Source: an uncultured Oscillospiraceae bacterium
Lineage (GTDB): Bacteria > Bacillota > Clostridia > Oscillospirales > Oscillospiraceae
DNA length: 64,000 nucleotides
Reading direction: 5' to 3'
NCBI GenBank assembly: GCA_934572465.1
Contig: CAKTLG010000008.1
Span: 13,427-77,426, forward strand
The translations under genes were made by a program, and so were the position numbers. Below the pieces are notes generated by a model, which was not told the origin of the DNA, did not search any database, and worked only from the letters and a program-made list of their open reading frames with translations. Below, in pieces: positions 41,829 to 49,897 of this stretch. The first letter of the stretch is position 1. Each line of letters starts with the position of its first letter.

Positions 41829-42665
41829 TTATTCCTGCCGTTCCTCCCCGCTTGGCTGGAGCTTGCCGCCGAAATACGCGAGCACCGCGCCGAGCACGCC
41901 GCAGCCAAGGCCCCACGCAAGCTCCGCGCCCGAGGCGTAGTGCAGCGGCACGATGATGAGCGTGGAAGCGAGCACGATGCCGAGCACCGCGTGGTAGGCG
42001 AGGGAATAGCGCCGGTCGAAAAGGCGGCTGACGATGCGCGCAAACAGCGCCACAACGCCTCCCATACCGAGCAGCCACGGGAGGAGCACAGCGGGGTCAA
42101 GGCGCGTGATGCCGTCGATCATCGGTGTAAGCAGACCAACAGCCATCAGGATAGACGAGGACGTCATGCCCGGGATGATGAAGCTGAGTCCCCACAGCGC
42201 GCCGCAGGAGAGGAAGCCGCCGAAATTCGCCGGCATTTCGGAAAACGAGCCGAGCTGCACGCCCAGCAGTATCGCAAACAGGAGCGCGAAGCTCACGAGC
42301 ATCGAGACATATGACCCGCGGCTGCGTCCCTGTACGCCCGCCTCGCGCCAGAGATCGGGCAGCGTGCCGAGGATAAGCCCGATAAAAAGGCACGTCGCCA
42401 CCGTCTCCGACTGGTTAAACAGCGCCAGAATGACTCCGCCGCCGCCCAAAAAGCCGATGAGCCAGCCGATGCCGACCGGCAGCAGCATGGGAAGATAGCG
42501 CGCGAGCGCGCGCTTCGGATGCGTCAGCACCTCCATCATGGGGCGGTAGATGCCGAACACCACCGCCAGCACGCCGCCGGAGATGCCCGGCAGGATCGCG
42601 CCCGCGCCGATGATGATGCCCTGTGCCACGCGCAGCAGCGCATTTTTTGTAGGGGAAGCTTTCAT
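41829..42665 (-). CDS. DUF368-family polyprenyl-phosphate transporter (PopT-like)
   Basis: A 278-aa protein with eight or more membrane helices. The N-terminal GIIIGAGAILPGISGG and internal SFIIPGMTSSSIL repeats mark DUF368 proteins. Members of this family (PopT) have been reported to recycle undecaprenyl phosphate across the membrane for wall synthesis. It stands alone between terminators and a dehydrogenase gene. RBS AAAGGCGG. Confidence 0.85.
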   Translation of the reverse strand: MKASPTKNALLRVAQGIIIGAGAILPGISGGVLAVVFGIYRPMMEVLTHPKRALARYLPMLLPVGIGWLIGFLGGGGVILALFNQSETVATCLFIGLILGTLPDLWREAGVQGRSRGSYVSMLVSFALLFAILLGVQLGSFSEMPANFGGFLSCGALWGLSFIIPGMTSSSILMAVGLLTPMIDGITRLDPAVLLPWLLGMGGVVALFARIVSRLFDRRYSLAYHAVLGIVLASTLIIVPLHYASGAELAWGLGCGVLGAVLAYFGGKLQPSGEERQE

Positions 42666-42688
42666 GAAACCGCCTTTCCTTTATATCC

Positions 42689-43657
42689 TCAGTAGCCCCT
42701 CTTGCGGTCGACCAGCTGCTTCAGCGGACGGCCCGCGGCATAATTGTCCAGATTTTCGCAGAACATCTCCACATTGCGCGCACAGGTATAGCCGAGCGTC
42801 ATGTTGCCTGCGACGTGCGGCGTGAGCAGCAGGTTCTTCGCGCCGCGCAGCGGATGCTCCGCGGGCAGCGGCTCAGGCACGACAACGTCGAGCGCCGCGC
42901 CGGCAAGATGCTCGGAATCCAGCGCGGCGATGAGCGCGTCCTGATCGATGGCCGTACCGCGGCCGACGTTGACGACATACGCGCCCTCGGGCAGCAGCGC
43001 CATGCGCTCCGCATTCAGGATATTCACCGTGTCCGGCGTGGAGGGCAGGGACATGAACAGCACGTCCGTCTCCGGCAGGACGGCGTCCAGCGCCGAGACA
43101 GTGCGTACCTCGTCAAATTCCGGATGCGCACGGCCGCTGCGGTTCACCCCCACGAGCCTTTCCGGCTGGAACGCACGCACGCGGCGGGCAAATTCCGTGC
43201 CGATGTCGCCCGTGCCGAGGCAGGTAACGCGCGCGCCGTGGAGCGAGCGGATGCCGCCCGGGAGCACGCGCCAGCCGCCCTCGCGGATGATCTCGGCGTA
43301 TTCCATCTGGCGGCGCAGCAGCATCAGCGTGACCATGACCGCGTGCTCGGCGATCGTCACACCGTAGGCGCCGGAGGCGTTGGTGAGCAGACACGCGGGG
43401 TCCTGATACAGCTCGTCGCGGCAGAAATGATCCACGCCCGCCCAGCAGCAGGCGTACCACTTGAGCTTCTTCGCGCCCGCGATAACGCGCTGCGAGGGGT
43501 GCCCGTAGATGATGGCACAGTCGTCCACATTCCCCTCCGCCGCTCTGGACGAGGGGAAAAAGACGATATCGTACCCGTTCCGCGCGGCCGCGTCACGCAG
43601 CTGCGCTTCATAGGCCGGCGTCAGAAAGTCGATAATGACGGCGATCTTTTCATGCAT
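42689..43657 (-). CDS. D-2-hydroxyacid dehydrogenase
   Basis: A 322-aa NAD(P)-dependent D-isomer-specific dehydrogenase. The nucleotide motif is CLGTGDIGTEFARR. The catalytic Arg is in VNVGRGTAIDQ, the Glu is in DVVVPEPLP, and the His is in LLTPHVAGN. The N-terminal catalytic half has Cys/Trp-rich segments (WYACCWAGVDHF) as in the YPR1/GhrA-like subgroup. Substrate unknown. The start overlaps the stop of the COG2509 gene (8 bp), so they are coupled. RBS GGAGGAA. Confidence 0.88.
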   Translation of the reverse strand: MHEKIAVIIDFLTPAYEAQLRDAAARNGYDIVFFPSSRAAEGNVDDCAIIYGHPSQRVIAGAKKLKWYACCWAGVDHFCRDELYQDPACLLTNASGAYGVTIAEHAVMVTLMLLRRQMEYAEIIREGGWRVLPGGIRSLHGARVTCLGTGDIGTEFARRVRAFQPERLVGVNRSGRAHPEFDEVRTVSALDAVLPETDVLFMSLPSTPDTVNILNAERMALLPEGAYVVNVGRGTAIDQDALIAALDSEHLAGAALDVVVPEPLPAEHPLRGAKNLLLTPHVAGNMTLGYTCARNVEMFCENLDNYAAGRPLKQLVDRKRGY

Positions 43658-45242
43658 GGCGTAATTCCTCCAATATTTTTTCCGCAGCGCGCAGGCCGTC
43701 CGCCGCGGCGCTCATGATGCCGCCGGCATAGCCCGCGCCCTCGCCGCATGGATATAATCCGCGCAGCGCGGACTGGCCGCTCTCATCGCGCAAAATGCGC
43801 ACGGGGGAGGACGATCTCGTCTCCGCCGCCGTCAGCACGGCGTCCGGAGAATCAAAGCCCCTGAGCTTTTTCCCCAGCAGCGGGATGCCCTCCTCCAGCG
43901 CCTCCGTGACAAAGGGCGGAAGACAGTCGTGCAGGTCGCACCAGCGCACGGCGGGGCAATAGGTCGGAACAACCTTTCCCGCGCCCGTCGACGGACGGCG
44001 AGCAAGAAAATCCCCGACCCGCTGCGCGGGCGCGGCGTAGCCCCCGCCGCCAAGGCGGTAGGCCGCGTCCTCGATCGCGCGCTGGAACTGAACGCCCGCG
44101 AGGACGTCTCCCGACGGAAAATCCTCCGGCGTGACGGAAACGAGCAGTCCGCCGTTGATGTTCTCCCCGCTGCGCGCAAGCTCGCTCATACCGTTGGTCA
44201 CAACGCGCCCTTCCTCCGACGCGGCGGCGACGACCTCGCCGCCCGGGCAGACGCAGAACGAAAACACGCCGCGGCCGCCGCTCGTGTGACAGGAGAGCTT
44301 GTAGGACGTAGGCGGCAGCCCCCGCTGCCCCGCCGCCTCCTTATATTGCGCTGTATCCATATCGCGCTGGCGGTGCTCGATGCGAACGCCGACGGCAAAG
44401 GGCTTGGGCTCCATCGGCACGCCGCGCGCGTGCAGCATTGCAAAGGTATCCCGCGCGCTGTGGCCCGGCGCGAGGACGACGTGATGCGCGGGAAGCGTGT
44501 ATTCCCCCTCGGGGGACGAAACGCGCAGCGCCGCGACGCTGCCGCCGCTGCACCCGATATCCACAACGGTGTGGGAAAAGCGTATCTCGCCGCCCGCTTC
44601 CAGAAGCTCACGGCGCAGATTCTGCAATACAGCATACAGCCCGTCCGTGCCGACGTGGGGCTTGGCGTCGACCAAAATATCCCCGCTCGCGCCGAAGCGG
44701 ACGAGTTCCTCTAAAATATAGCCGTGGCGCACATCCTTCGTGCCGGTGTTGAGCTTACCGTCGGAAAACGCGCCGGCGCCGCCCTCGCCGAACTGAACGT
44801 TCGACGAAAAATCAAGCTCGCCCGTGCGCCAAAAGTGCGCAACGTCCCGCTTGCGCTGCTCGACCGCGCGCCCGCGCTCAAGCAGAATGGGCTTCGCCCC
44901 GCAGCGGGCCAGCAGCAGCGCGCAGAACAGTCCCGCCGGCCCCGCGCCGATGACGACGGGGGAACGCTCCGGCGCGTTGACGGGTGCGGGCGGCACATAG
45001 CGCACGGGTGTATAGGGCTGCACATTTTTATTTTTGCAGCGCTTCAGGATCGCGCTCTCGTTTTCCACCGCGACCGCCGCCGCGCAGACGAGCCTTACGC
45101 CCTCGCGCGCGTCAATGGAGCGGCGCAGCAGCTTCACGGACGTGAGCCTTTCCGCCTCCACGCGCAGCGCGTGCGCGCAGGACAGGCGCAGCGCTTCCTC
45201 ATCCGCGCCGATGGGGAGCTTCAAATTGTCGATGCGCAGCAT
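43650..45242 (-). CDS. FAD-dependent oxidoreductase, COG2509 family
   Basis: A 530-aa flavoprotein. A small N-terminal domain (about residues 1-85) precedes the FAD motif PVVIGAGPAGLFCALLLAR. Family blocks follow: FGEGGAGAFSDGKL, DAKPHVGTDGLY, LAPGHSARDTF, and the C-terminal GLYPCGEGAGYAGGIMSAAADG. The family is conserved in Clostridia and Bacteroidetes, but its reaction is not firmly known. It overlaps the dehydrogenase gene downstream. Confidence 0.88.
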   Translation of the reverse strand: MLRIDNLKLPIGADEEALRLSCAHALRVEAERLTSVKLLRRSIDAREGVRLVCAAAVAVENESAILKRCKNKNVQPYTPVRYVPPAPVNAPERSPVVIGAGPAGLFCALLLARCGAKPILLERGRAVEQRKRDVAHFWRTGELDFSSNVQFGEGGAGAFSDGKLNTGTKDVRHGYILEELVRFGASGDILVDAKPHVGTDGLYAVLQNLRRELLEAGGEIRFSHTVVDIGCSGGSVAALRVSSPEGEYTLPAHHVVLAPGHSARDTFAMLHARGVPMEPKPFAVGVRIEHRQRDMDTAQYKEAAGQRGLPPTSYKLSCHTSGGRGVFSFCVCPGGEVVAAASEEGRVVTNGMSELARSGENINGGLLVSVTPEDFPSGDVLAGVQFQRAIEDAAYRLGGGGYAAPAQRVGDFLARRPSTGAGKVVPTYCPAVRWCDLHDCLPPFVTEALEEGIPLLGKKLRGFDSPDAVLTAAETRSSSPVRILRDESGQSALRGLYPCGEGAGYAGGIMSAAADGLRAAEKILEELRHA

Positions 45243-45328
45243 CCGCGCCGCCTCCTTTTTTCAAGCTGTTTTTCATTTTAGTATGACGGGCGGCAAAGCG
45301 CAAGGGGAATCTGTGAACATAAGATAAA

Positions 45329-45403
45329 CTTAAGGGACGGGCGGCGCAATTTAAGAAATCGCCAAATGGAGTTCAAGAAATATACATAAATATGCCCTAT
45401 AGT
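45329..45403 (+). promoter_or_regulatory. htrA control region with phased direct repeats
   Basis: Three related sites, CTTAAGGGAC (45329), TTTAAGAAAT (45350) and TTCAAGAAAT (45372), are spaced 21 and 22 bp apart. They lead into a -10 box TATAGT (45398-45403) that lacks a good -35. This layout fits an activator with tandem sites, such as an OmpR-type response regulator. Confidence 0.4.
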
Positions 45404-45457
45404 AGCACCATCACAAGGCAAGAGGCCGCGGGAGCGGCGTTTAAGGAGGTCATAAAT

Positions 45458-46831
45458 ATGTACGAAGACGAAAACAACCTGTACCACTACAGCTACCGCA
45501 AGGGCGACGGACAGGAGCCCAACGCCCCCATCGACACGAAGAACTACGCCGAGGACCCGTGGGAGAGATCCCAGACGCCCTCCCCGAAGAAGAAGGGCGG
45601 CATGACCGCAAAGGTCGTTGCGCTGGCGCTGGTGTGCGCGCTGCTGGGCGGCTTCGTCGGCGCTGGTGTCAACCGCGCGGCGCTGATGGCAAAGGCCGGC
45701 ACCACCACCGTGCAGGTCAGCGACCGCCAGGTCGGCGAGGTCAAGACCATGAAGGTCGACGGCAAAACCGAGATGACCATGGCCGAGGTCTACGCCGCAA
45801 ACGTCAACAGCGTCGTCTCCATCAACGTCTCCTCCACGACCAACTACTTCGGTCAGGCCGTTGAGACCGCCGCGAGCGGCACGGGCTTCTTCATCACGCA
45901 GGACGGCTATATCCTCACGAACTACCACGTCGTCAAGGGTGCGAGCACCGTCAAGGTCACGCTCTACAACGGCGAAACGTATGACGCGAGCGTCATCGGC
46001 GGCGACGAGGACTACGATATCGCCGTCATCAAGATCGATGTCACCGGCGCGTCCGCCGTGGTGCTGGGCGATTCCGGCGCGCTGAACATCGGCGAATCCG
46101 TCGCCGCCATCGGCAACCCGCTCGGCGAACTGACGTTCTCGATGACCGAGGGCATCGTCTCGTGCGTCAACCGCGCTGTGAACATCGACGGCACGCCCTT
46201 CAACATGATCCAGGTCGACTGCTCCATCAACCCGGGCAACTCCGGCGGCCCGCTTTTCAACAGCTACGGCGAGGTCGTCGGCATCGTGTCGGCCAAGTAT
46301 TCCAGCTATTCCAACACCACCGTTGAGGGCATCGGCTTCGCCATCCCCATCAACGACGTCATCGCCATGGTCGAGGATATCATGACCGACGGCTACGTGA
46401 CCGACAAGCCCTACATCGGCATCACGCCGCAGAACATGACCGCGCAGATGGCCATGCAGTACCGCTACAGCGTGAGCGAGGGCGTGTTCGTCTGCTCCGT
46501 TGAGCCCGACAGCGCCGCGCAGAAGGCCGGCCTCCAGATGGGCGACGTTATCACGAAGCTCGGCGACACAACGATCGGCGATATGAACGACCTGAACGCC
46601 GCGAAGAAGGCCTACCGCGCGGGCGACACCGTAACGCTGACGATCTATCGCGCGGGGCAGACGATGGAGGTCGAGCTGACGTTCGACGCCGTGCCGCAGA
46701 CCCAGCAGACGCAGCAGGACACCGGCACCGACAACAGCTACGGAAACGGCAATTACTACTACGGCAACGGCAGCAACGGCTATTACAGCCCCTGGGATTT
46801 CTTCAACAGCTTCTTCGGCTATAACGGATAA
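45458..46831 (+). CDS. htrA: HtrA/DegP-family serine protease with PDZ domain
   Basis: A 457-aa membrane-anchored protease for extracytoplasmic protein quality control. A cytoplasmic N-terminus of about 48 residues precedes one membrane helix (VVALALVCALLGGFVGAGV). The trypsin-like triad is His in LTNYHVV, Asp in YDIAVIKID and Ser in NPGNSGGPLF. A PDZ domain follows (about residues 330-415), then an unusual tail rich in Tyr, Asn and Gly. The ATG at 45458 has AAGGAGG eight bases upstream; the longer frame starts inside the promoter. Confidence 0.94.
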   Translation: MYEDENNLYHYSYRKGDGQEPNAPIDTKNYAEDPWERSQTPSPKKKGGMTAKVVALALVCALLGGFVGAGVNRAALMAKAGTTTVQVSDRQVGEVKTMKVDGKTEMTMAEVYAANVNSVVSINVSSTTNYFGQAVETAASGTGFFITQDGYILTNYHVVKGASTVKVTLYNGETYDASVIGGDEDYDIAVIKIDVTGASAVVLGDSGALNIGESVAAIGNPLGELTFSMTEGIVSCVNRAVNIDGTPFNMIQVDCSINPGNSGGPLFNSYGEVVGIVSAKYSSYSNTTVEGIGFAIPINDVIAMVEDIMTDGYVTDKPYIGITPQNMTAQMAMQYRYSVSEGVFVCSVEPDSAAQKAGLQMGDVITKLGDTTIGDMNDLNAAKKAYRAGDTVTLTIYRAGQTMEVELTFDAVPQTQQTQQDTGTDNSYGNGNYYYGNGSNGYYSPWDFFNSFFGYNG

Positions 46832-46845
46832 ACCGCTTCAAAAGA

Positions 46846-46878
46846 GGGGCGCTTCGCAAATGCGGAGCGCCCCCTTTT
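46846..46878 (+). terminator. Terminator of htrA
   Basis: A 12-bp stem GGGGCGCTTCGC / GCGGAGCGCCCC (one T-G pair) with loop AAAT, then CTTTT. Confidence 0.85.
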
Positions 46879-46911
46879 CATTCTCTCCCGCCGCGTCCGA
46901 TAAGCAAATGC

Positions 46912-46941
46912 GAGGAAAACCGCCCGCAGGCGGTTTTCCTC
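46912..46941 (-). terminator. Hairpin downstream of the small PepSY-like gene
   Basis: A perfect 13-bp stem GAGGAAAACCGCC / GGCGGTTTTCCTC with a 4-nt loop, 29 bp past the stop of the minus-strand gene at 46970. The T-run on the minus strand is weak. Confidence 0.55.
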
Positions 46942-46969
46942 ACATTTGGGAGAAAGAAGCTCGTATCGT

Positions 46970-47215
46970 TTACGCGCCCATGCGGCACGTGTCGCCGACC
47001 GTCTCCGGCGTGATGGGGCGCGTGTCGATGCCGAGGACCTCGCCGCTCACGGCGTCGGCGTAGCAGTCGTAGGCGGTGAAGTCGGTGCAGAAGCGCAGCT
47101 CGTAGAGTCCGTCCGCGCGCACGACGGAAAGCCCGTAGATCTCCTGTCCGTCAAGGCCCAGCTCGTTCATAACAGCGTTCATGGCAGCCATGCTGCTGAT
47201 ATAATTCTTCATCAT
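46970..47215 (-). CDS. Small PepSY-like protein
   Basis: An 81-aa protein without signal peptide or membrane helix. The central segment GLYELRFCTDFTAYDCYADAVSGEVLGID has the strand-helix-strand pattern of PepSY-like domains, which often end with a GEVLG-type turn. RBS GGAAAGG. It lies 33 bp downstream of the membrane PepSY protein and probably belongs to the same sigma-factor operon. The function is unknown. Confidence 0.65.
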   Translation of the reverse strand: MMKNYISSMAAMNAVMNELGLDGQEIYGLSVVRADGLYELRFCTDFTAYDCYADAVSGEVLGIDTRPITPETVGDTCRMGA

Positions 47216-47248
47216 TTTTTACCTTTCCTTTCTTAAAAAGCGGTTTTG

Positions 47249-47794
47249 TCAAAATCCCTTGTTCTTGATATCGGTAAGCGTCACGTAGCCGGAGGCGGCG
47301 TTGACCTCGATCTCGTATTCATGTGTACCGTCGCGCAGGTCGATCTTATAGACGCGCGTGCTCTTTGTCAGGCCGCTGCTCATGTTGAGCCGGCGATCCA
47401 CCTCATGCACCGCAAAGCTCTTCGCGTCGGCGCCCTCGATGTCCGAGGCATAGGCGATGGCCATGTCGATGGCCTCCTCGCGGGTATAGACGGCGCTCTT
47501 ATTCGCGGCCGAGCCGGCCGTGCCGAAGATGATGCCGAGCGTCGCGCCCGTGATCACGCCGAGCGATACGATCACGATGACGATAACGCGGAGCGTCGTT
47601 TTCAGGTTGAAGGCTCTGCGCGCCTTGCGCACAGTGTCCTCGTCGGCGGTCTCGAGCACGGGGCGCGGCGGCTCGTCGTCGCCCAGCAGGGCGGTGATCT
47701 TCTGCGCGTTCACGATCTCGCGGCCGACGAAGGCGGCCTCCTCGTCCGTCGCCGTACCGTCGGCGACCTTTTTGTAGGCTTCCTCAAAATTCAT
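47249..47794 (-). CDS. Membrane PepSY-domain protein, probable anti-sigma partner
   Basis: A 181-aa protein. A cytoplasmic N-terminal part of about 75 residues (FEEAYKKVADGTATDEEAAFVGREI) precedes one membrane helix (about residues 82-103) and an external PepSY domain (SAVYTREEAIDMAIAYASDIEGA, then YKIDLRDGTHEYEIEV). The start ATG overlaps the stop of the ECF sigma gene. The N-terminal helix arrangement and coupling fit an anti-sigma factor whose outside domain senses a signal. There is no HxxxCxxC zinc motif. The role is inferred from context. Confidence 0.7.
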   Translation of the reverse strand: MNFEEAYKKVADGTATDEEAAFVGREIVNAQKITALLGDDEPPRPVLETADEDTVRKARRAFNLKTTLRVIVIVIVSLGVITGATLGIIFGTAGSAANKSAVYTREEAIDMAIAYASDIEGADAKSFAVHEVDRRLNMSSGLTKSTRVYKIDLRDGTHEYEIEVNAASGYVTLTDIKNKGF

Positions 47795-48276
47795 CTCATT
47801 GCCTCCATGCTTTTTTTCAGGGCCTCGCGCGCCCTGCAAAGGGTTACCTTGGCGTTCGTCTCGCTCTTTCCCGTGACCTGCGCGACCTCGCGCACGGAAA
47901 GGCCGGAAAAATAGAACAGCGTGATGACCTCCTTCTGGCTCTCATTCAGCGTGTCGATCGCGCGGTACAGCGCGCGGTACTCCTCCTGCCGGATGATGCT
48001 CTCGATCATCTGCTCGCTCTCGGCGGCAAGCTCCTCGCTCGCCTCGCCGCTCTCGCGGCTCGTTTTCCGCAGCTGCGACAGGTATTCGTTGCGGCACACG
48101 GCCAGAAGCCACGGACGGAAGTCGCGGATGCTGTCGTCCGCGCTCTCAAGCGCACGGAAGAAGGCGGCGGAGACCACATCCTCCGCGACCGTCCTGTTGC
48201 GGCACAGGGTCATGACGTACAGCAGCGCTTCGTTGTAATACCGCCGGAACAGCTCGTCGATGATATCGCGTTTCAT
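47791..48276 (-). CDS. ECF-type RNA polymerase sigma factor
   Basis: A 161-aa sigma-70-family factor with only regions 2 and 4. Region 2 includes AEDVVSAAFFRAL and RPWLLAVCRNEYLSQLRK. Region 4 includes LNESQKEVITLFYFSGLSVREVAQVTGKSETNAKVTL. The ATG at 48276 is preferred to the one at 48312, which has no RBS. It is coupled by a 4-bp overlap to the membrane PepSY protein, a common sigma/anti-sigma arrangement. Confidence 0.9.
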   Translation of the reverse strand: MKRDIIDELFRRYYNEALLYVMTLCRNRTVAEDVVSAAFFRALESADDSIRDFRPWLLAVCRNEYLSQLRKTSRESGEASEELAAESEQMIESIIRQEEYRALYRAIDTLNESQKEVITLFYFSGLSVREVAQVTGKSETNAKVTLCRAREALKKSMEAMR

Positions 48277-48380
48277 ATCGCTCCGCCTCACCTCCCTGTT
48301 GACGGCTTTCATGTAATAGACGCGCGAGCGGGAAAAAGGTTACAGGAAAATCAGATTTTTTGAAAAACTTTTTTGCTGCA

Positions 48381-48423
48381 AAAAAAGGGCGGTGCTTTCC
48401 GCGGGGAAAACACCGTCCTTTCC
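48381..48423 (-). terminator. Terminator of pepD
   Basis: On the minus strand an AAAGGACGGTG...CACCGCCCTTT stem with a GC loop is followed by a run of seven T residues. It lies just after the pepD stop. Confidence 0.82.
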
Positions 48424-48431
48424 TATGCTTT

Positions 48432-49883
48432 TTATTTGCTGCGCTTTAAGATCTCGCACACGAGCGCGTAGACGCGCGCGGTGGAGGCGACGTTCAGCCG
48501 CTCGTTGACCGAGTGGACGTCGTGCAGCTCAGGGCCCATCGAGAGCGCGTCGAGCCCGGGGATCTTCTCGATGAACAGCCCGCACTCAAGACCGCCGTGC
48601 GTGGCCTCGATCCTCCCCTCGCAGCCCGTCAGGTCGTGATAGACCTCCTGCACCCGCGCGCGCAACGCGGAATGGCGGTCATACTGCCAGCCCGGGTAGC
48701 TGCTGCGCTCGCTGACCGTACCGCCCGCAAACTCCACGATGGATCTCACGCGCTGGACGAGCATCTCCTTCTGCGAGGCGATGGACGAGCGCACGGAGAA
48801 GGTGAACTTCACGCCGTCCTCGTCCGTATGCATCACACCGAGGTTGAGCGAGGTCTGCACAAGGCCCGGAAAATCGACGCTCATGGCCTGCACGCCTTGC
48901 GGCAGGGCAAGGAGCACGTGGAGCAGCAGCGTCGTCGACACCGTGCTGACAGCGGAGGAGACCTCCGCTTTTTCACAGGTGAGCGAAATGCCGTCGTCGC
49001 AGCCCGCGTACTCGTTTTTAAGCGTCGCGTCAAATTCCTTGATAAACGCCTCGAACGCCGCGGCGTCCGCGCTGTCGAGCGCGATGAGCGCGTCGTTTCG
49101 CAGGCAGATGACGTTATCGAACTGGCCGCCGGCGAGCTCGCTCACGCGCAGAGAACGGAAGCGCTCCATCGCCGAGTACAGCGTGCGCGCCATCAGGCAG
49201 TTGGCATTGCCGCGGCCGTCGTTGATGTTCATGCCGGAGTGGCCGCCCTTGAGCCCCGCGATCGTCACGCGGTAGCCGCTCATACCGGCGGGAAGCGGCT
49301 CCTGCGCCATATCGAGCGCACAGTCCAGCCGCACGCCGCCCGCGCAGGACACGGTGAAAACGCCCTCCTCCTCGGAGTCGAGGTTCAAAAGCGCGCGCCC
49401 CTTGAGATCGGAACAGTCCAGCGCGAACGCGCCGTCCATGCCGACCTCCTCGTCGACGGTGAAGACCGCCTCGATGGGAGGATGCGCAAGCGTATCGTCG
49501 GATAAGATCGCAAGGATCATCGCAACGGCGATGCCGTTGTCGCCGCCGAGCGAGGTCTTGTCCGCCCAGACCCATTCGCCGTCGGTGCGGACGTCGAGCC
49601 CGTCGCGCGCCATGTCCTTGGCACAGTCCTCGGTCTTGGCGCAGACCATGTCGATGTGGCCCTGCAGGATAATGGGCGCGGCGTTTTCATAGCCGCGGGA
49701 GCCGTCCTTCCAGATGACGAGGTTATTGACCTCGTCCTGACGGTAACGGAGCCCCAGCTCGCGGGCAAAGCCTGCGCAGAGATCGCTGATCTGCTTCGTA
49801 TTTCCGCTGCCGTGCGGCACGGAGCAGAGCTTTTCAAAATAGTAAAATACCTTTTCCGGCTTGAGTGCGAATAACGCGGCCAT
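48432..49883 (-). CDS. pepD: Aminoacyl-histidine dipeptidase (PepD)
   Basis: A 483-aa M20-family metallodipeptidase that cleaves Xaa-His dipeptides such as carnosine. Metal-site blocks: ILQGHIDMVCAK, SLGGDNGIAVA, VDEEVGMDGA, and HGGLECGLF near the C-terminus. A lid domain sits in the middle (GGHSGMNINDGRGNA). RBS GGGAGGA. It starts 15 bp after mreB stops on the same strand and probably shares its transcript. Confidence 0.94.
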   Translation of the reverse strand: MAALFALKPEKVFYYFEKLCSVPHGSGNTKQISDLCAGFARELGLRYRQDEVNNLVIWKDGSRGYENAAPIILQGHIDMVCAKTEDCAKDMARDGLDVRTDGEWVWADKTSLGGDNGIAVAMILAILSDDTLAHPPIEAVFTVDEEVGMDGAFALDCSDLKGRALLNLDSEEEGVFTVSCAGGVRLDCALDMAQEPLPAGMSGYRVTIAGLKGGHSGMNINDGRGNANCLMARTLYSAMERFRSLRVSELAGGQFDNVICLRNDALIALDSADAAAFEAFIKEFDATLKNEYAGCDDGISLTCEKAEVSSAVSTVSTTLLLHVLLALPQGVQAMSVDFPGLVQTSLNLGVMHTDEDGVKFTFSVRSSIASQKEMLVQRVRSIVEFAGGTVSERSSYPGWQYDRHSALRARVQEVYHDLTGCEGRIEATHGGLECGLFIEKIPGLDALSMGPELHDVHSVNERLNVASTARVYALVCEILKRSK

Positions 49884-49897
49884 GTCGTCCTCCCGTA

